Shown here one piece after another: positions 59,419 through 64,000 of a DNA stretch of 64,000 nucleotides. Within the stretch, counting starts at the first letter, position 1. Each line of letters begins with the position of its first letter. A program made the translations under genes and the position numbers. The DNA comes from Halichondria panicea (Eukaryota > Porifera > Demospongiae > Suberitida > Halichondriidae). A model generated the notes under the pieces. It worked only from the letters and a program-made list of their open reading frames with translations. It was not told where the DNA came from and made no database searches. The stretch lies in contig NC_087383.1 of assembly GCF_963675165.1 (NCBI RefSeq), positions 3,750,979 to 3,814,978 of the forward strand. The letters are read 5' to 3'.

Positions 59419-59754
59419 ATCTATAAGCCTACTATGAACCATTCATTACTCGAAGTAAAATTATTATTTTCCCGTTTATTTTGTATTTATACTGATTGTG
59501 TTTATTATTACACATGCAGAGCCAAATCTACAATCTTGTACATTTTGGTTAGTCATTACTCTAGATGCCAAATTAAAGGAGAAAGACAATAATATAAGTA
59601 TGTCTATAGTGTAGTACAGAAAGTCATATTTGCATGCATATGTTATATCTACATACTTCTTAGAAGAGACTTTTGGTTTGCAGGCTGGAACAACAAAATA
59701 CTCTAATTACAACATATCAATAAATTATACCGAGAAAAGCATACAGTACAAATA
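59419..59754. other. Shared 3' region of convergent genes
   Basis: The cadherin (plus) and the multi-pass protein gene (minus) converge, 336 bp between stop codons. A plus-strand AATAAA lies at 59719-59724 and a minus-strand AATAAA (TTTATT at 59475-59480), so the two 3'UTRs probably overlap on opposite strands. Confidence 0.55.
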
Positions 59755-62700
59755 TTAGTTGTCAGATTCATCTACTTGTTGAAGTTCTATGAGCTCAAAC
59801 TCATCAGGATTGTCTTTCTTGATGGAAGTTGAACTTCTACGATTTCTATATACCGAGTTATGATTGATTTCTGAACTTGATCTTGGCTTTACACTTATCT
59901 TGTGTTTTGTTAGCGTAGGTCGGTTCGGAAGAGTATTAGTTGGCAGAGAAGTTTTGACATTGTAATCCTCTCTTCGACGGCGACTGAAAATTGCCCGAAC
60001 AAGTTCAGATAGAGGTATTTGTTGACCACTGAGTTCGACAGAGAAACTAGCAGCAGTGTTGTCTTCAGCTCTGTAATAGTAGCCTCTGTATTGGTTGTCA
60101 TTGTGCTGTTCCTCAAGCACCATCTTCTGGCGTGTACAGTATCGATTCCTGCAGGAAAGGAAGGCATACAGGCAGGCAAGGTAATATAAAATAATTTATC
60201 CAAGGATTTAATGAGGTTATGGTAATTCATGATTTTATAAGGAAACGAGGTGTCTTACCTTAGAAGCACAACTCCACTGACAGCTGCTATAGAGATGAAG
60301 GTAACCAGGGGAATGTAATAGAAGGGTGCGAGTACAAAAGAGACAAAGCTGGTGGCCTGTATTCCTCCATCCAAGCACTGGTTGTCAGTTCCAGGGCCCT
60401 CGAATACAAAGAAAATTGTTGTGTATCTAAGATCCACATCTACATTACGCATTTCTAGTAACACCAACACATTGACTGCTAAAACTGCTTCCATGACATT
60501 AGCAAAGACACTCTTGTAAGGCTGAAGAAATAGGCATAGTCCAATGGACATCATCAGAGAGAAGATCAGCGGAAACTGCGGAGGATATAGTAGAAAATGA
60601 TCACGATTGGGACATCCATTGTCTATAGCTTACATGCAATAGCTATAATTACTATTCGCCCATACATACTGTATCACAAGCAATATTTTAGAGGCTTATG
60701 GTCATGCATACAGCTACAAATTCAAGCATAATTATATACATGCACACATTATTTATGCATAGCTGGTATGCTGTGAGCTAGACAATGGACGTACAAAACA
60801 ATTGACAATATGATCATTGGTATGCATGTATGCCGTCATTGCATGACACATTACAGCGTACATAGTTTCCTGGAAATGCAGCCACCATCACAACAACCAT
60901 CAGTCTTCGTATAAGTTCAATCGCTCCCCACCACCGGCATATACTCTTGAAGGTAGCTGTCATCGGTCTAATAGCATTTGCCAGCCAGTACGGCTTCTGT
61001 GTATCACATTTAAACATAAGATTTGTTTATATACAGTCAATTTTCGAGGACCAAATTTTGTGGATTGCTCAAAATAACGATTTTGAGGATAACGCCTTAC
61101 CTATGAGTCCAAATTACAAGGCGCATAATTTTATATGGATATATCCCTTATGCTATATCGAGAGTAATTTTAAGGTTCAGGTCAATTCATGAAAACAACT
61201 GTGTCTTTAAAATTTGGTGCTATTATATAACTAAATGCAAAATGCAAAATGCATTATTAATGATGGTTTATTATAATATTATATACCTGTAAGAAACCAA
61301 TGGTGTACAGAGGAATGATGAGTATAATCAGAGTACAGAACAGTAGTACCAGAATAGACATCACTGCCAGAGCAGAATGCGCTCCCTCAAAACAAGTCAC
61401 ATCTCCATTTACGTACCACCGCTGCAAAAAGTTTGCAGTCACATGTAAAGTTATATTAAGTGTTAAATCTTGGGTCTACGTGCATAATTTACTCTGAAAA
61501 ACGAGGATACACTTACTGGCTCAATGACTCCATCCTTCCCGGCCAGTCGAGGACAGTCAAGTACAGAGACACACGTGTGAACAAGATGAGTGAACTGGAA
61601 CAGGATAACCCACCAAAGACCAGGCCAAGCCTTCTTATGTAACTTGTAGTAGCAATTTCTAAAAATAAAATTTATACTGTGCGTACATATTTTCAATATC
61701 AAACTATTGATGCACAATCTTTATGAGCACACAGTAACATGTTTAAAGTGTCGCAGAATGCTATGTGTCTGATGTTGATTACCTGATTAAGAGGACCACA
61801 ATGGAAACTGCTACAGAGATCAAAAATGACACAAACTTTACGAAGTATATGCCAATCGCTGGAATTTGTGGCCCCAGACAAAAGTCGTAAGCAAAATAAA
61901 AGCTGAGAGCACTGCTCACAAAGTAAACCTGCAATAAGAGATATCACTTCATACCATTACTTTTAAAGGGTAAGCTAATTCGATAGTAGCAAAAGTAACT
62001 TACATATGGACGGAAAACTTCAAATGTTGAAGGAAAATGGAAAGTCATATATGGAACCACCTGTACAAAATGAGCGATAAATGGACCATCGAGAACCTTC
62101 TACAATTGTGACCCTTCGTGGCAATAATTATTTGTATCAGTCTAATCTCCCTGCTCTCAAAAGTGCATTAATATTGCTTGCCTGTAGGTAGAATAGAGTG
62201 GGGTATAGCCAGGCAGAAGGAGATTCTTTGAGGGACAACAGCACTGCTATCACAATAGTGTCTGCTATCACTGAATTGAAGGAAAAATAGTAACGTATAC
62301 TGGTACTAAGAATATGTACATATAAAATTATACATCCATACATGCACACAAGTGAAATGCACCAATACAGCAGTTATTATACTAGGGGTCACCTAAGGCT
62401 ACAATGTAGAGCATATTTTCGTAACCGCATGTGTCACAAGTATTCAAGAGAGCTGTAAATCCATCACTCTCATTCTTGCAACTTCCGCAAAGTATACCTG
62501 CACACAGACAGAAGCGAAACATAGGAGTAAACATTCCATTCAAAGTATGATACAAGTTGGAGAAGTGAATATACCGTATAGCAGGTAATTTTTGGGGGAC
62601 AAAATATTCGTGGATAATATTTTCGTGGTTGCTGCTTGCACTGCAGGTAAAAGTAGACAAGGTCGCTTCATTTGTGGGTAAAATATTCGTGATCAGACCT

Positions 62701-64000
62701 TCAACCACGAAAACCACAAATATTTTGCCCCCACAAAACTACCCTCTATATACATGTTATGGTAGCTAATGACACTTGAATGTAGCTTGACAGTCTCAAT
62801 TTTCCGATTACATTTTTTAAATAGCTTACCTTTTCTCTTACAATGACACTGCTGATCAGGATACGTGGAGTTGAATTTGTATTTGCACTCCACAGTCTTG
62901 TTAGCTATCACACTCAAACACTGACAATAATAATGAGGACATTGGTGTACCACTAGCTTATCTTTGGCGCTGTCCTCATTAGACTCACTAGCCCATAGTC
63001 CGTTCTGCACATGCATGACGGAAATAACAGAGTACATAATAGCTAGACAATAGACTATCAACAGTAATTATCGATAATGTTCGGTGAAGCCTGTAAATAA
63101 GAACACTTTGAGGTCTACAGTCACATGCAGCGACTGTATCATTTCATTCTAAATTGGAGGTTAATTAATTCTCAAACAGGGATAATTATTTGATTCAATT
63201 ATCAAGATCACCTTTAGTATTATTGTTTCTCCTTCACATTTTAGTATGTTCTCATTATTGTTTTCATTGCAGTCACAATAGTAGAATGACTTGTTACTCT
63301 CCTTTTCAGTAATCTGGATGCCCTTCTCTTTCTCAATAAGATGGAACCCCACCGGACAGGATTTTGGAATCAAGGTGACTTGGAGAGGAGCCACTGCCTG
63401 CATGCATAGAAAGTAATATCTTTGTGATCCTCTAAAATGCACGCACATTTTGGCATTGTGTGTATGTGACACAGGAGCTAGCTTGTAAAGATTGTATCTA
63501 TATCAACCTTACATCTGCTATGATTGTGTTGATAGTTATATTGGTAGCACCGTACTCCTTAACATCTTCTTCAGTAGAGGCAGTCGTGTAGTATTTTGTT
63601 GTGATACTCTCAAAATGTATTGCATCAGGAGCAGCTGCTGATGGACTGAATAGGATATCACCCTGTGTAATGAAGCACATTCAAAATCCAGCATTATAGA
63701 GTGCACTCATGTGTTATGATAATTTATGTCACAGAGCAATACTAATATATGAAGCAATACACCGAATCGCAATATCCGCCTAGCTTTTGTAAACTGACAT
63801 CATACAAATGAGAGGCTTCAGATATTGGCTGTCCAAGCTGATCAATTCCAGTAATGTTCAGTGAGAATTTCTGGCCCGGGTAAGCAGTTATCTGCATGCA
63901 GAGACATTTGAGGTGAGAACCAACAATTTTTAACTCACTGTCTTATTGCCACTGTTGACTATTCTTTCTGCTCGTGTTTGAACGTGCCACTTTGAATTGT
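59755..64000 (-). CDS. Cys-rich multi-pass membrane protein (partial, N-terminus off window)
   Basis: Fourteen phase-consistent exons from the right edge: 64000-63939, 63891-63799, 63662-63513, 63397-63212, 63004-62830, 62497-62393, 62270-62182, 62060-62004, 61928-61783, 61658-61517, 61421-61287, 60996-60862, 60575-60259, 60148-59755. The N-terminal part shown is extracellular and Cys-rich (AYPGQKFSLNITG; YYCQCLSVIANKTVEC; GILCGSCKNESDG ... CDTCG). It is followed by about eight hydrophobic segments with marks such as VPYMTFHFPSTFEVFRPY, SFYFAYDFCLGP, CRWWGAIELIRRLMVVV, then a basic cytoplasmic tail (FSRRRRED). This layout is familiar to me from large uncharacterised families in sponges and some other invertebrates and protists; no function is established. 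One intron (after 62182) has a GC donor. A signalling or channel-like role is only a guess. Confidence 0.8.
62574..62756. mobile_element. MITE related to family A, in an intron
   Basis: Left end 'ccgtatagcaggtaatttt' after TA; the right end is its diverged reverse complement ('...aaaactaccctctatatac'). The blocks 'gggggacaaaatattcgtgg' and 'accacaaatattttgccccc' are mirror images. About 180 bp, noncoding, in the 62498-62829 intron. Confidence 0.7.

Noticed and set aside
1-64000. tRNA, rRNA, retroviral or bacterial operon features
   Set aside because: I found no cloverleaf with a convincing anticodon arm, no rRNA-like core sequence, no reverse transcriptase or integrase frame and no operon-like gene packing.

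Overview
The window looks like a piece of an animal nuclear genome, most likely a sponge (demosponge-like). The evidence is small introns with GT-AG borders, metazoan gene families (PDE8, PMF1, IER3IP1, an F-box/FBA protein, CABIT-SAM adaptors, a Notch-ligand-like MNNL/EGF protein, a giant cadherin), AT-rich spacers full of ACATGTA palindromes, and many short inverted-repeat elements. The organism is inferred from gene content only.

Layout. 1-3.8 kb: repeat-rich, no confident gene. 3.8-12.2 kb (+): a PDE8-type cyclic-nucleotide phosphodiesterase in about 22 exons. 13.7-14.7 kb (+): a single-exon F-box/FBA protein. 15.2-31.5 kb: a CABIT-SAM adaptor cluster with two intact genes (16.5-19.2 and 29.2-31.5 kb) and three decayed pieces (15.2, 20.2-21.5, 28.7 kb). 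Lying between them on the minus strand (21.7-26.8 kb) is a chimeric cadherin locus. 31.7-34.2 kb (-): a Notch-ligand-like protein (MNNL, EGFs, TM). 34.7-38.4 kb (-): PMF1/NNF1. 38.5-40.6 kb (+): IER3IP1/YOS1, head-to-head with PMF1. 41.4-59.4 kb (+): a giant cadherin of about 5,782 residues whose whole ectodomain lies in one 16.9 kb exon. 59.8-64 kb (-): the 3' part of a Cys-rich multi-pass membrane protein, running off the window.

The main result is a layered duplication. The block 'CABIT-SAM gene + 3' end of the Notch-ligand-like gene' exists twice (about 19.9-22.5 and 28.9-32.6 kb). The block 'last exon of IER3IP1 + upstream region + first part of the giant cadherin' also exists twice, the second time inverted (40.5-49.4 kb versus 27.8-22.5 kb). 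Where the two duplications meet, cadherin repeats 1-8 and 21-25 are joined in frame to the EGF-TM-tail end of the Notch-ligand-like gene. The chimera carries two nonsense codons near its 5' end but otherwise stays open for about 1,235 codons with intact splice sites, so it is a very young pseudogene or a recently broken new gene.

The remaining genes are mostly housekeeping or signalling genes with no obvious functional link to each other. The adhesion, ligand and adaptor genes are linked mainly by shared duplication history.
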